Positions 1 through 7,049 of a DNA stretch of 39,666 bases are shown here, one piece after another. The notes beneath the pieces are model-generated. The model was not told the DNA's origin, did not search any database, and saw nothing but the letters and a program-made list of their open reading frames with translations. Numbering within the stretch: position 1 is the stretch's first letter; every line of letters starts with the position of its first letter. Source of the stretch: a virus; the IMG/VR virus record IMGVR_UViG_3300038738_000011, positions 1 to 39,666 of that record; one strand, 5' to 3'. The translations under genes were made by a program, and so were the position numbers.

Positions 1-45
1 AAGCTATACAACGGAAACTTGAAAACATACTACTACCAGTATTAT

Positions 46-58
46 GGACCGCGGCCGC
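46..58. other. Candidate left attachment core (attL)
   Basis: GGACCGC at 46-52 recurs as a direct copy at 39650-39656; similarity extends as GGACCGC-NN-CCGC (13 bases, 2 mismatches). It lies outside the integrase arm repeats, where a core is expected. Joining the two sides would give a continuous GC-rich attP. The match is short, so this is only a candidate. Confidence 0.3.
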
Positions 59-114
59 CGCGTAGCGAATAAAACACGGAAAGAGCTAATCAAGTCAAGA
101 TTTTTAAACATGTA

Positions 115-1242
115 TCAGGTGGTGGTAGCACGTTTGTTTTCGGAAATGGTAGCATCTTTGGTAGCATATCCGAGTAACGTCCGTCCAAAATTGTCTGCTG
201 CCTCCATCTGCATACTTGGTAGTACATGAGAATACGTATCCAATGTAAGTTGTGTACGGCTGTGTCCCAATCTCTCTGCTACAATCTTAGGGTGTACGCC
301 TTGTTTAAGCATGAGTGTCGCATGAGTATGTCTTAGATCATGGAACTTAATTTTTGGTACATGTGCTTCCTTTAACAGTTTACGAAATTCTTTACCAATG
401 TTACTTGGTTTCAATGTTGTATCAATACTTGTTAGAAATAGTGGATCGTCTGCTTGTTTGTCTTGTATAACTTTTTCAAGTTCAGGAACAATAGAAGAAG
501 GAAATACAACCATACGGGAACTTCCTGCTGTTTTAGTACCTTCTTTAAATCCTTTTCCAGTGTTGAGCATAATGCGGTTAATGCTTATTGTTTTTCGAGA
601 TATGTCTATATCCCTTACACGCAATCCTAAAATTTCTCCTTGCCTCATTCCCGTCATAATCGCAAGTAGAAACACTATATAATACCTATGTTGTTTTGCT
701 ACAGAAAGGAAACGGAGTGTTTCTTCTTCATCCCAAACTTTAAATTGCTTTGCTTTTTGCTTAGGTTTTTCTACAGAGTGAGCAGGATTTGTTGATAGCA
801 ATTGTTGTTTTACAGCAGAAGTCAATGAACTGGCACAAACGCTATATATATAACGGATTGTACCCTCCTGAAGCCCTTCTTTTCTTGCTAATTCAATTAA
901 GGTTTGAATGTGCCGAGGTGTTATTTCATTAAGCCTTACATGTCCAAGACAAGGAAGGATATGCTTCTGCCCATGTTGTCTGTACATAATAGATGTATGT
1001 GGACTTAAAACGTGTGCCTTTTCCTCAATCCAATGATTGAAGAAGTCGCTGTACAGCATAGTAGATGATGGGACATACAATCCGTTCTGAAATTCATGTA
1101 TAACTTCAATCAAAGCCGCTTCTGCCTCTTTTTTTGAATGAAATCCCCTCTTCTTTTTTTGAATCCACTTTCCATTTTTGTCTTTGCCAAGTCGGACATA
1201 GTAGTACCAACTTGCTCCGTCTTTCTTCACTGTACCTTTCAT
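115..1242 (-). CDS. int: Phage tyrosine recombinase (integrase)
   Basis: This enzyme catalyses site-specific integration and excision of the prophage. Residues 1-55 resemble the AP2-like arm-binding domain of Gram-positive integrases, about 60-165 the SAM-like core-binding domain, and 170-350 the catalytic domain. The catalytic set is visible: R200, K237, H301-x-x-R304, H327 and nucleophile Y337. At 375 residues it is full length. It reads towards the left end, as is usual beside attL. The ATG follows a GGGAGG ribosome site inside a small hairpin. The last 17 residues carry repeated Ala-Thr pairs because the gene end overlaps the TGGTAGCA arm sites. Confidence 0.95.
   Translation of the reverse strand: MKGTVKKDGASWYYYVRLGKDKNGKWIQKKKRGFHSKKEAEAALIEVIHEFQNGLYVPSSTMLYSDFFNHWIEEKAHVLSPHTSIMYRQHGQKHILPCLGHVRLNEITPRHIQTLIELARKEGLQEGTIRYIYSVCASSLTSAVKQQLLSTNPAHSVEKPKQKAKQFKVWDEEETLRFLSVAKQHRYYIVFLLAIMTGMRQGEILGLRVRDIDISRKTISINRIMLNTGKGFKEGTKTAGSSRMVVFPSSIVPELEKVIQDKQADDPLFLTSIDTTLKPSNIGKEFRKLLKEAHVPKIKFHDLRHTHATLMLKQGVHPKIVAERLGHSRTQLTLDTYSHVLPSMQMEAADNFGRTLLGYATKDATISENKRATTT
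123..166 (+). repeat. Left integrase arm-type sites: three TGGTAGCA repeats
   Basis: TGGTAGCA occurs at 123-130, 147-154 and 159-166, starts spaced 24 and 12 bases, near whole helical turns. The same octamer occurs three times near the right end (39489-39518) in the same orientation. The left set lies inside the 3' end of the integrase gene and dictates the Ala-Thr pairs of its C-terminal tail. Two clusters flanking the presumed core fit binding sites for the integrase N-terminal domain. Confidence 0.7.
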
Positions 1243-1251
1243 TGTATACCT

Positions 1252-1283
1252 CCCGATTCATCGGGCGGTTAATCATCATTATA
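1252..1283 (-). promoter_or_regulatory. Integrase 5' control region: -10 box, repeat and ribosome-site hairpin
   Basis: On the minus strand a TATAAT box (1278-1283) is followed directly by GATGATTAACCGCCCG (1262-1277), a 16-base sequence found again at 39467-39482. Next comes a 5-bp hairpin CCCGA-TGAA-TCGGG (1252-1265) whose 3' arm includes part of the GGGAGG ribosome site. No good -35 is seen at normal spacing. The arrangement suggests an operator at the start site and possible masking of the ribosome site. Confidence 0.4.
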
Positions 1284-1509
1284 TTCAGAGTAAATAAGCG
1301 CCGTAGTATTGTCAAATACGTTAAATAGTTGTCTATTTGAAGCTGAGAGTGAGTTTTAAAGCATGTGGCTTTTTTGTGTACTTAGACTTTATGCAAGTCT
1401 TCCTGAGACATTTTAGAATGATTTAAAGCAATTCCTTTAGTTTATTTTAAAGTCGCTCAGAGAAAGTCACAGGCATCTTAAAATGTATGTATGCGTAATT
1501 GCTTCTGAA

Positions 1510-1537
1510 AAATTAAAACCGCTAACTTATAGCGGTT
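1510..1537 (-). terminator. Rho-independent terminator of the membrane-protein gene
   Basis: AACCGCTA (1517-1524) and TAGCGGTT (1530-1537) form an 8-bp stem. On the minus strand it is followed by TTTTAATTTTT. It overlaps the stop codon of the gene ending at 1527, so the integrase is probably transcribed separately. Confidence 0.8.
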
Positions 1538-2288
1538 CACTTTTTGTTCTCTTTCTTTTTTCATTTATATAGTCAGTAAGTAAAGAAATTGTATAACCAA
1601 TTAAAATTAATTCTGTTAGTTTATTGGTAGTAAACTGAGCAATATGTTGCCATCTTAAGTATGAATTGTTCTGTATTATTTGATGTAGTGTTGAGAAAGG
1701 TAATTTGTCGTCTAATGAAATTGAAAAATGTATGGCAAAAGTATAGTAAAACATTTTAGGAACACTATCTGAGAGAGCTTTGACTTCATTAGGTATCATA
1801 AATGGTGATAATAAAAGGCTATATGCCTGTGAATAGTAAGCGTCTGGAAGTACTAACAATCCCAGAATTAGTATAAGTCCAGTAATGCCAGCATATGTGA
1901 TTCGATCTTTTAATAGGCAATTATGTATGTATTTAAAGGATTTTATAGAGATTACGATTATATAATAAATAACAAATAAATTTAAAACAGTTAACATTAT
2001 GATTACTAGTGTTGAGTTAACCGCATTCATGTAATACATTATGATTATAAATGTTAAAATGATAAATATAAAATGAATTCCAATAGCGCCTAAAAGTTGA
2101 AGAGTTAGTATTTTATTAATGTATCTTATGGTTATATAGGGAATGAATAAGTAGGTAGAAGTTATTATAAAGATTTTTAACATGTCTTTCCCTATACCCA
2201 AACCCAAACATAATATAATAATATAAACCGTGGCTGCTATAATTAATGGTTTTCTTCCGCTTAACATAATTTTAGTTAGATTTATCAA
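1527..2288 (-). CDS. Polytopic membrane protein, unknown function
   Basis: The 253-residue protein is not recognised. It has about six hydrophobic spans (near residues 14-33, 38-56, 62-86, 93-112, 131-149 and 228-242) and a basic, charged C-terminal tail. The start is TTG preceded by GAGGTG at good spacing. It stands on the lysogeny strand beside the integrase and has its own terminator, so expression in the lysogen is plausible. A superinfection-exclusion or abortive-infection role is possible by position only; no motif supports it. Confidence 0.7.
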   Translation of the reverse strand: MINLTKIMLSGRKPLIIAATVYIIILCLGLGIGKDMLKIFIITSTYLFIPYITIRYINKILTLQLLGAIGIHFIFIILTFIIIMYYMNAVNSTLVIIMLTVLNLFVIYYIIVISIKSFKYIHNCLLKDRITYAGITGLILILGLLVLPDAYYSQAYSLLLSPFMIPNEVKALSDSVPKMFYYTFAIHFSISLDDKLPFSTLHQIIQNNSYLRWQHIAQFTTNKLTELILIGYTISLLTDYINEKRKRTKSEPL

Positions 2289-2461
2289 TGAATCTCACCT
2301 CTTAATAAACGGGGATAAGGACTATATATCTATGATATCACCTTTAAAATTTCAATAATAGGTTCTTTGATCTGTGCTTAATGTCTTGATTTAACGAAAT
2401 GTTTTTGCAGGAATATATCTTCTCTTGATGGAATTTATAGTATAAAAGGGGGGGTGTGTAT

Positions 2462-2770
2462 ATGAGCAAACATGTGATAGTCGAAGTACATTATGAAGAA
2501 AATGAAAAAACAAAGTATATTGAAGAAGTCAAAACCAACATGTTAATTAGTGAGGATAAAGTCATCGAGATATCTAGTTTTGTAAAGAGAGAATCAGTAA
2601 TTAACCGCATAATATTTAATATTGATGAGTATTGGACAGCAAAAAAAGAGAATGGTGAGTGGAAGATTGGTGCGAAAGTAATCGTGGAAGAAATAGATGG
2701 TAATAAATTCATTAAAACAGATCCAAATGGTAAGAAAGAAGACAATTTAGGTGAACTGCCTACATACTAA
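2462..2770 (+). CDS. Small protein, unknown function
   Basis: About 102 residues, not recognised. The composition suggests a beta-rich soluble domain with alternating charged and hydrophobic strands, no membrane segment and no signal peptide. ATG at 2462 is preferred over GTG at 2456 because the G-rich ribosome site at 2448-2454 then has normal spacing. A strong terminator follows at once, so it is probably monocistronic. It is divergent from the membrane-protein gene, across a 173-base gap. Confidence 0.65.
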   Translation: MSKHVIVEVHYEENEKTKYIEEVKTNMLISEDKVIEISSFVKRESVINRIIFNIDEYWTAKKENGEWKIGAKVIVEEIDGNKFIKTDPNGKKEDNLGELPTY

Positions 2771-2778
2771 TTTCCTAA

Positions 2779-2804
2779 AGTCACTCCTAGAGAGTGGCTT
2801 TTTT
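2779..2804 (+). terminator. Rho-independent terminator
   Basis: AGTCACTC (2779-2786) pairs with GAGTGGCT (2792-2799) with one G-U pair over a 5-base loop, followed by six T. It closes the gene ending at 2770. Confidence 0.85.
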
Positions 2805-2926
2805 ATTTCTCAGTCATTTTAAATATTACGTATGGATTTATTTACCGGTAGATTTTCTTTGATTATTAATTTATCGTTTATTATCGAAAAAGATCTAGAG
2901 TCAAGCAGAAAGAGTGAATTGAAACA

Positions 2927-3094
2927 ATGCTAACAAAAGAACAAGAAGAAGAACTTAAATATTTAAACAGTAAAATTAAGGCTATATGGCATGAAGGAGA
3001 GCGAGATTTAGAGGAAGTTCTACTTGAATTTGTTGCTAGAGACATACAAAGGAGAACAGGCAAAAAAGTTACGATCTCTAAAAACAAGAAATAA
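2927..3094 (+). CDS. Small charged helical protein, unknown
   Basis: A 55-residue reading frame begins MLTKEQEEELKYLNSKIK and is rich in Glu and Lys, probably mostly helical, ending in a basic tail. The ribosome site is weak (AGAGTGA about ten bases upstream). A good bidirectional terminator follows directly, which supports a real transcript. Not recognised; no function proposed. Confidence 0.5.
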   Translation: MLTKEQEEELKYLNSKIKAIWHEGERDLEEVLLEFVARDIQRRTGKKVTISKNKK

Positions 3095-3099
3095 AAAAC

Positions 3100-3127
3100 A
3101 AACCCCTGCCGGTTGGCAAGGGTTTTT
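3100..3127. terminator. Bidirectional terminator between convergent small genes
   Basis: AACCCCTGCC (3101-3110) and GGCAAGGGTT (3115-3124) pair with one mismatch. T-rich sequence follows on the plus strand (GGTTTTTG) and on the minus strand (TTTGTTTTTTAT), serving the gene ending at 3094 and the one ending at 3158. Confidence 0.8.
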
Positions 3128-3157
3128 GCATGTCTTTCAGTGCTTTTATAAGTAATA

Positions 3158-3343
3158 CTACAGGTTAATAAAGAAATCTCTAACTGCATTTTCCGCTTCT
3201 TGATTCTCTTTTTTATCTTTTGAAAATGTAATTGTCATTTTAAATCCATTCTTATTCTTTTTACATTGAATTTTTTTCTCAAGGTCATTTTCTAATAAGA
3301 TTTCGTATATATCATTTTGAAATTGTACTAGATAGTCGCTCAA
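3158..3343 (-). CDS. Small protein, unknown function
   Basis: About 61 residues, Lys- and Asn-rich, not recognised; the middle could form a short beta hairpin (KMTITFSKD). GAGGTGA lies five bases before a TTG at 3343, whereas a GTG at 3352 would overlap the ribosome site itself, so TTG is chosen. It converges on the gene ending at 3094 and shares its terminator. Confidence 0.55.
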   Translation of the reverse strand: MSDYLVQFQNDIYEILLENDLEKKIQCKKNKNGFKMTITFSKDKKENQEAENAVRDFFINL

Positions 3344-3506
3344 AGATATCACCTCAATTTATGCATCTCATGTTGTTAAGTTAATATTCTAGCATGGCTA
3401 ACAGATAAATTATAGTCAAATTTCCCGCATGTAAATATTTACCGTTATTCTCCGTAGTGTTAGAGAAATATGATAAGAGTATAACCATCATGGAGGGAAC
3501 TTGTAG

Positions 3507-3650
3507 ATGACCGAAAAAAAAGCTAAAGTAACAAAAAACAAAGAGCCAAGAATTAGAAGTGTAACATTTTCAAATGAAGTTGATTTGAAAGAATATATGA
3601 AAAAACGGTACATAGAATTTTGTAACAACATGAACAAAAATAACAAATAG
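3507..3650 (+). CDS. Small basic protein, unknown
   Basis: A 47-residue frame starts with ATG at 3507 after GGAGGGA about ten bases upstream. It is very Lys-rich; the segment RIRSVTFSNEVDLKEYMKKR looks like a short strand followed by a helix, vaguely ribbon-helix-helix-like, but it is too short to assign. It lies 33 bases before the next gene and is probably cotranscribed with it. Confidence 0.5.
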   Translation: MTEKKAKVTKNKEPRIRSVTFSNEVDLKEYMKKRYIEFCNNMNKNNK

Positions 3651-3683
3651 TAATAACTTATAGCATCGTGGAGGAATTACATC

Positions 3684-3896
3684 ATGACAGTTGAAGAGTA
3701 CATTGAATCACTACATAAACGATTTGGCCCTAATACATATATGGAAAGAAAATTAAGAGAATTAATAAACGAAGGCAAAGAAATAAAAATAGAGAGGGAA
3801 AATAACTGCATATATATTACACACAATAAACTTGATCCTATTTTATTTGCAGACGCGGTAAGACCATACTTAGATAGACCAAGAAACAAAACATAA
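3684..3896 (+). CDS. Small protein, unknown function
   Basis: A 70-residue frame with a clear GGAGG site before ATG at 3684. It begins MTVEEYIESLHKRFG and is mixed alpha/beta by composition, without membrane segments. A terminator with an eight-base T-rich tail follows. Not recognised; probably the second gene of a two-gene unit. Confidence 0.6.
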   Translation: MTVEEYIESLHKRFGPNTYMERKLRELINEGKEIKIERENNCIYITHNKLDPILFADAVRPYLDRPRNKT

Positions 3897-3903
3897 GATT
3901 AAG

Positions 3904-3930
3904 AGCCAAGCATAGACTTGGCTTTTTCTT
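3904..3930 (+). terminator. Rho-independent terminator
   Basis: AGCCAAG (3904-3910) and CTTGGCT (3917-3923) form a perfect 7-bp stem over a six-base loop, followed by TTTTTCTT. Confidence 0.85.
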
Positions 3931-3957
3931 GTTTAAACATTAATTAGCATCAATAAC

Positions 3958-3982
3958 AAAACCCCTTGTGTAGCACAAGAGG
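3958..3982 (-). terminator. Terminator of the minus-strand gene ending at 4001
   Basis: On the minus strand CCTCTTGT pairs with ACAAGGGG across a short loop and is followed by TTTTGTT. It faces the plus-strand terminator at 3904-3930, so the convergent units are insulated. Confidence 0.75.
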
Positions 3983-4000
3983 CCAAGAGGTAAAAGAAAA

Positions 4001-4420
4001 TTATTTATTAACTTCTTCTTGCTTTTTCTTGATCCAATAATCAAACAGCAAAATATACGAAGGCAACAAAATGTCTTCAATTCTAGCATCCATCAGGCTG
4101 TTTGCCCATCTTTCAAGAAAGGCATCACGTTCTGTTATCAGTTCATCTAATGACATCCCAGGAAACACATCTTTGACTAACTTATCTTGTAAATCCCCTT
4201 TTAGAGTTCTAATTTTATCAAAGTTACCTTCTTTGAGTTGTCTATATCGGATGTCAATTGCATGTTCATATTCAGAGTCAGTCAATTCATCTATATGCTT
4301 GTTTAGTAAATCATTTTCAATTGTATTCCATTTTTTGTTACGTTTTTCTAAGATTTTTGCGTATTCTGCTTTTACTTCCTCTTCAGTCAAAGACATTACA
4401 GTTTTGCTATCGTTTGTCAT
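4001..4420 (-). CDS. Charged coiled-coil-like protein, unknown
   Basis: 139 residues, highly charged, with long predicted helices over residues 10-60 and 90-139; no Cys, no signal peptide, no membrane segment. ATG follows AGGAGG at good spacing. It lies downstream of the HTH regulator on the same strand but has its own extended -10 promoter. Proteins of this kind in the immunity region of Gram-positive prophages are usually unassigned; a role in lysogeny is inferred from position only. Confidence 0.65.
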   Translation of the reverse strand: MTNDSKTVMSLTEEEVKAEYAKILEKRNKKWNTIENDLLNKHIDELTDSEYEHAIDIRYRQLKEGNFDKIRTLKGDLQDKLVKDVFPGMSLDELITERDAFLERWANSLMDARIEDILLPSYILLFDYWIKKKQEEVNK

Positions 4421-4460
4421 TGTATGTATTCCTCCTGGTGTCGTAATTATTTACCATAAG

Positions 4461-4470
4461 AATTATACCA
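4461..4470 (-). promoter_or_regulatory. Extended -10 promoter for the 4001-4420 gene
   Basis: On the minus strand TGGTATAAT fits the TGnTATAAT extended -10 pattern; the upstream -35 region is AT-rich without a consensus hexamer. It lies about 45 bases before the start codon. Confidence 0.5.
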
Positions 4471-4480
4471 CTATTTAATT

Positions 4481-4699
4481 TTAATTTTCATTTTTCTTTT
4501 TTACTATTACCTCAAAATTTAACTCTTCCGCAATCTCAATAAAATCAACTAATTTTACACTATTTCTATTAATTCGAGTGCGTAACGTGGTTTCATTTGT
4601 TCCCATTTTTTCTGCAACTTCTTTGTATGTATCAATATTATTCTCAATCATCATGTATTTGATGGTCTGCTTAATATTATCTTTACTCAATGACTTCAT
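4481..4699 (-). CDS. Small HTH (Xre-like) regulator, probable repressor
   Basis: 72 residues. A helix-turn-helix is visible at about 25-55: TYKEVAEKMGTNETTLRTRI has the spacing of Cro/CI-type helices, followed by a segment resembling the fifth helix (LVDFIEIAEELNFEVIV). It lacks a peptidase or dimerisation domain. It diverges from the early plus-strand genes across a region with promoters in both directions and shared TTGAATCG half sites, as expected of a repressor that controls the early promoter and itself. It could instead be a Cro-like protein; no classical LexA/CI-type repressor was recognised elsewhere. Confidence 0.75.
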   Translation of the reverse strand: MKSLSKDNIKQTIKYMMIENNIDTYKEVAEKMGTNETTLRTRINRNSVKLVDFIEIAEELNFEVIVKKKNEN

Positions 4700-4736
4700 T
4701 ATCGTCCGTTTCCCTTCACGTTAATTTATTTTCTAT

Positions 4737-4831
4737 ATTATAACACAAATTTGATTTGAATCGCTACGATGCAAAACGTAAATATAAAATTAATTAAATG
4801 AGTTGACACGATTCAATATGAATTGTATTAT
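4737..4831. promoter_or_regulatory. Divergent promoter-operator region (genetic switch candidate)
   Basis: Plus strand: TTGACA (4803-4808), 17-base spacer, TATTAT (4826-4831), a near-consensus promoter. Minus strand: extended -10 TGTTATAAT (box 4737-4742) for the HTH gene. TTGAATCG (4756-4763) lies upstream of the minus-strand -10, and its inverted partner CGATTCAA (4809-4816) lies in the spacer of the plus promoter; ATTCA-ATA-TGAAT (4811-4823) is a second dyad there. Half sites touching both promoters suggest one repressor controls both. Confidence 0.65.
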
Positions 4832-4881
4832 ATGAATAAAACAAGAAAAACATGCTAACTAAACCAGAAAGGAGGAAGCAC

Positions 4882-4911
4882 ATGAAAAAGCCGGAATATG
4901 GATGCAATTAA
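4882..4911 (+). CDS. Possible 9-residue leader peptide MKKPEYGCN
   Basis: ATG at 4882 has the best ribosome site of the region (AAAGGAGGA, 6-7 bases upstream) and is the first start after the 4803-4831 promoter, yet the frame stops after nine codons. It overlaps a second short frame at 4902. It may be a leader peptide or the damaged start of a small gene. Confidence 0.35.
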   Translation: MKKPEYGCN

Positions 4912-4982
4912 CCATTCAACAAAGACAAGCATTGCTTGTCGGTCTAGTAGAGTTGCAGAAGTCAAAATTTAAAAACATTTGA
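4902..4982 (+). CDS. Possible 26-residue early peptide
   Basis: MQLTIQQRQALLVGLVELQK plus six residues reads like a genuine amphipathic helix and lies in a different frame from the leader at 4882-4911. Its own ribosome site is poor, so it could be translated by coupling to the leader stop or could be the body of a small gene whose start frame was shifted. Not recognised. Confidence 0.35.
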   Translation: MQLTIQQRQALLVGLVELQKSKFKNI

Positions 4983-5046
4983 CCATATCTGACTATTATG
5001 ATATGGTTAGAAATGTAAAGTCAAGGAAAGTCAAAGTCAAAGTAAA
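4979..5046 (+). promoter_or_regulatory. Second promoter-like dyad and AAAGTCAA repeats
   Basis: TTGACC (4979-4984), 17 bases, TATGGT (5002-5007) resembles a promoter whose boxes fall in the arms of an inverted repeat, ACCATATC / GATATGGT (4982-4989 and 5000-5007). Just downstream AAAGTCAA occurs at 5017, 5027 and 5033 with a variant at 5039. This could be a regulated promoter or an RNA hairpin leader of the 5069 gene. Confidence 0.35.
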
Positions 5047-5068
5047 AAGTTAATAGGAGGAACAGAAT

Positions 5069-5524
5069 ATGAATTATCAAATAAACGGGAAATTTGAGAC
5101 ACTTGTAGTTTTGTCTGAGCAAGATAAGAAATTGTTTGATATCGTTAAGCATCATGGCGTGGACAAGATTCATGCAGAGCTTGAGACATCTTACAGCATG
5201 CCTGGGGTATACAGCAATGTATCAGTTGAATTAGATGAGATGTTCGATGCTAGTTGTGATGATTGGCATGGTAGCATTAAAATTTCTGCCGATGTTAAGG
5301 CGACTGTTTCTGCAAAAACTAAAGAACAAGCTCTTAATGTAATGAAAAATTATTATGCCGACAGTTTCAGCGATGAAGTTCTTTACCTTTTCGCAGGCAA
5401 CGGAGATATGATCCAATTAGATTCTATGGTTGTTGACACAAATATCCAATGGCACAATTCCGTTGCCCACGCAGGTAAAGTTGACGAATACTTTTTGATC
5501 TACGCTGCTAATCACGCTTGCTAA
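5069..5524 (+). CDS. Soluble protein, unknown function
   Basis: 151 residues with a clean GGAGGAA ribosome site. Mixed alpha/beta; a central segment reads as beta-helix-beta (SIKISADVKATVSAKTKEQA). Two His residues and a terminal Cys are present but no family motif is recognised. It is the first full-length gene behind the early promoters and is followed by a hairpin, so it is probably made early. Function unknown. Confidence 0.7.
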   Translation: MNYQINGKFETLVVLSEQDKKLFDIVKHHGVDKIHAELETSYSMPGVYSNVSVELDEMFDASCDDWHGSIKISADVKATVSAKTKEQALNVMKNYYADSFSDEVLYLFAGNGDMIQLDSMVVDTNIQWHNSVAHAGKVDEYFLIYAANHAC

Positions 5525-5536
5525 TCGAATCATCCA

Positions 5537-5570
5537 CATCGGGGAGGCTCCTACCCCTCCTCGATGTTCT
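5537..5570 (+). terminator. Strong hairpin, terminator-like
   Basis: CATCGGGGAGG (5537-5547) pairs with CCTCCTCGATG (5556-5566) with one G-U pair. The tail TTCTTTAC is only partly T-rich, so it may act as a partial terminator or RNA stabiliser after the gene ending at 5524. Confidence 0.6.
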
Positions 5571-5648
5571 TTACAATAATTATATACGACATAGTTTCAG
5601 AGAAGTTTCATGTTTAGAAAAAAATTTTAGAGAAATTGAGGGCAAAAT

Positions 5649-5963
5649 ATGGATAAAAAATTTGAAGATTGGAAGAAGAATTTTGAATATGAAGTACTGT
5701 CACGAGAAAACTCTTTAGCAAATGAAAAAAGAAGAAAAGATGCATGGGAAAAACCAGAGTGTAAAAAAATTTATCAAGAATTAATCGAAATTGCAGGTGG
5801 AGAGAATGTTGTACGTCCAGGTATGAAAGGTAAAGCAAAACAATTAGCAATAACATGTTATTTAAGAGGGGAAAAACCTGATTTTAAGAGTTTCGTTGAG
5901 AATGTAGAAAAAGCAAACAAAAAACATGAATATTGGAAGAAGAAAAAACAGAAGCGTATTTAA
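5649..5963 (+). CDS. Lys-rich small protein, unknown
   Basis: 104 residues, strongly charged, ending in a poly-basic tail (KKKKQKRI), suggesting nucleic-acid binding, which is inference. GAGGG lies seven bases before ATG. It sits 30 bases upstream of the next gene and is probably cotranscribed with it. No family recognised. Confidence 0.6.
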   Translation: MDKKFEDWKKNFEYEVLSRENSLANEKRRKDAWEKPECKKIYQELIEIAGGENVVRPGMKGKAKQLAITCYLRGEKPDFKSFVENVEKANKKHEYWKKKKQKRI

Positions 5964-5993
5964 TATAAAAAAATTTTTATGGAGGAAGTAAGT

Positions 5994-6455
5994 ATGAATG
6001 ACTTAAAAGTAGTCTACCCAAAACCACACGAAGTTTACAACGAACTTATAAATGAAGTCAAAGAATATTATCTTTCATGGCTAAAAAAAGGAAAACATGC
6101 ATTTTTAGGCGGTTCCATATATGAGGATAGAGGATGGGGAAGGAAACTATATCATTATCTTGAAGAAAAAGAAATGAATCAAGAAGAAATGATTCAATTA
6201 TATCCAACATTGAAATCATGGATGGAAGAAGAATACACAGGTGATACGTTTTATCCTTTTCCAAAGTATGAAAATGAAATCTATAACTTAATAGAAGAGT
6301 TTTTAACAAAACGCACAGCAGAGTTGAGTGGAATTGATAACGAACATGAACAATGGGATGAATGGATGGAATTATATTGCGAAGAAAATGTTGAAATTAT
6401 TAATGAAGTATTGGGTATTATTGGAGAAATACAAACATCTGAAATTGCGAGATAA
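5994..6455 (+). CDS. Acidic protein, unknown function
   Basis: 153 residues, Glu- and Trp-rich, apparently all-helical, no membrane segment. ATG 5994 is preferred over ATG 5979 because GGAGG (5981-5985) sits inside the longer version. It is followed by another short gene with a good ribosome site 16 bases downstream. Not recognised. Confidence 0.65.
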   Translation: MNDLKVVYPKPHEVYNELINEVKEYYLSWLKKGKHAFLGGSIYEDRGWGRKLYHYLEEKEMNQEEMIQLYPTLKSWMEEEYTGDTFYPFPKYENEIYNLIEEFLTKRTAELSGIDNEHEQWDEWMELYCEENVEIINEVLGIIGEIQTSEIAR

Positions 6456-6471
6456 CATAGGGAGGAATATT

Positions 6472-6684
6472 ATGAACAATGTTTATCCACTTGAAGTCGT
6501 TCGACTGGCTAAAAAGTACGGTGTATCGCTTGAAGAAACAATGCATTGGTATGAGTTTTATGAGGGTGACTTAGAAATACTTGAAGAAATTTTACCAATA
6601 CGAAAAATCGGGAGAACGCCTACTAGGGAAGAGTTGCTTGATTGTTTGGGCTTGAACAACGTTATAGATAGGATGTTGAATTAG
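6472..6684 (+). CDS. Small helical protein, unknown
   Basis: 70 residues starting at ATG 6472 after GGGAGGAA. Residues 1-40 (VVRLAKKYGVSLEETMHWYE) have the rhythm of a helix-turn-helix and residues 45-70 may form a further helix, but this is weak. A longer in-frame version from 6328 would overlap the previous gene and has no ribosome site. Probably the third gene of the 5649-6684 unit. Confidence 0.6.
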   Translation: MNNVYPLEVVRLAKKYGVSLEETMHWYEFYEGDLEILEEILPIRKIGRTPTREELLDCLGLNNVIDRMLN

Positions 6685-6815
6685 AGAATCTCATTATATT
6701 CAAAAAAAAACACTCTTAATCACATCACAAAAATCACACCACTCCGTTTACTTGTTGAGATTTTCATACCTTGCTAATATGAAAGAAAATTACTGGTAAA
6801 TGGAGGAGAGTTAAT

Positions 6816-7042
6816 ATGAATGCTGAGACCTTCAGAAAAGAAATACAAAGATTAATGTCTGAAGCTAAAGCGAAAGGACACCGCTATATAGATATAACAT
6901 CATCGGAGGGTATCCTTCTTCTAACCATAGAATGCCAATCTGTTGTCAAGTTATGCAATCTATGAAAAGAGCTGGAGATGTGGTTCTAAACGCACCGCCG
7001 AAGGGCAAGGGAGCAACATTAACAATTAGATATTATTTGTAA
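6816..7042 (+). pseudogene. Frameshifted conserved phage protein
   Basis: The frame from ATG 6816 (strong GGAGGAG site) reads MNAETFRKEIQRLMSEAKAK and continues to about 6900, then runs to a stop at 6965. In a different frame, from about 6905 to the TAA at 7042, the sequence reads GGYPSSNHRMPICCQVM and ends ATLTIRYYL, which I recognise as the C-terminal half of a small conserved Bacillales phage family. Known members have extra residues between the two parts, so a short deletion around 6897-6905 probably caused the shift. A sequencing error cannot be excluded. Confidence 0.6.
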
Positions 7043-7049
7043 AACAATT

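Noticed and set aside
1278-1315. TTGACA upstream of the integrase -10 box on the minus strand
   Set aside because: The spacer would be about 26 bases, far outside the usable range.
4001-4420. Plus-strand frames overlapping the 4001-4420 gene
   Set aside because: They lack ribosome sites, whereas the minus-strand frame has AGGAGG, a promoter and a terminator.
5271-5278. A further TGGTAGCA copy inside the 5069-5524 gene
   Set aside because: Single, isolated, inside coding sequence; an octamer is expected by chance in 40 kb. Not counted as an integrase site.
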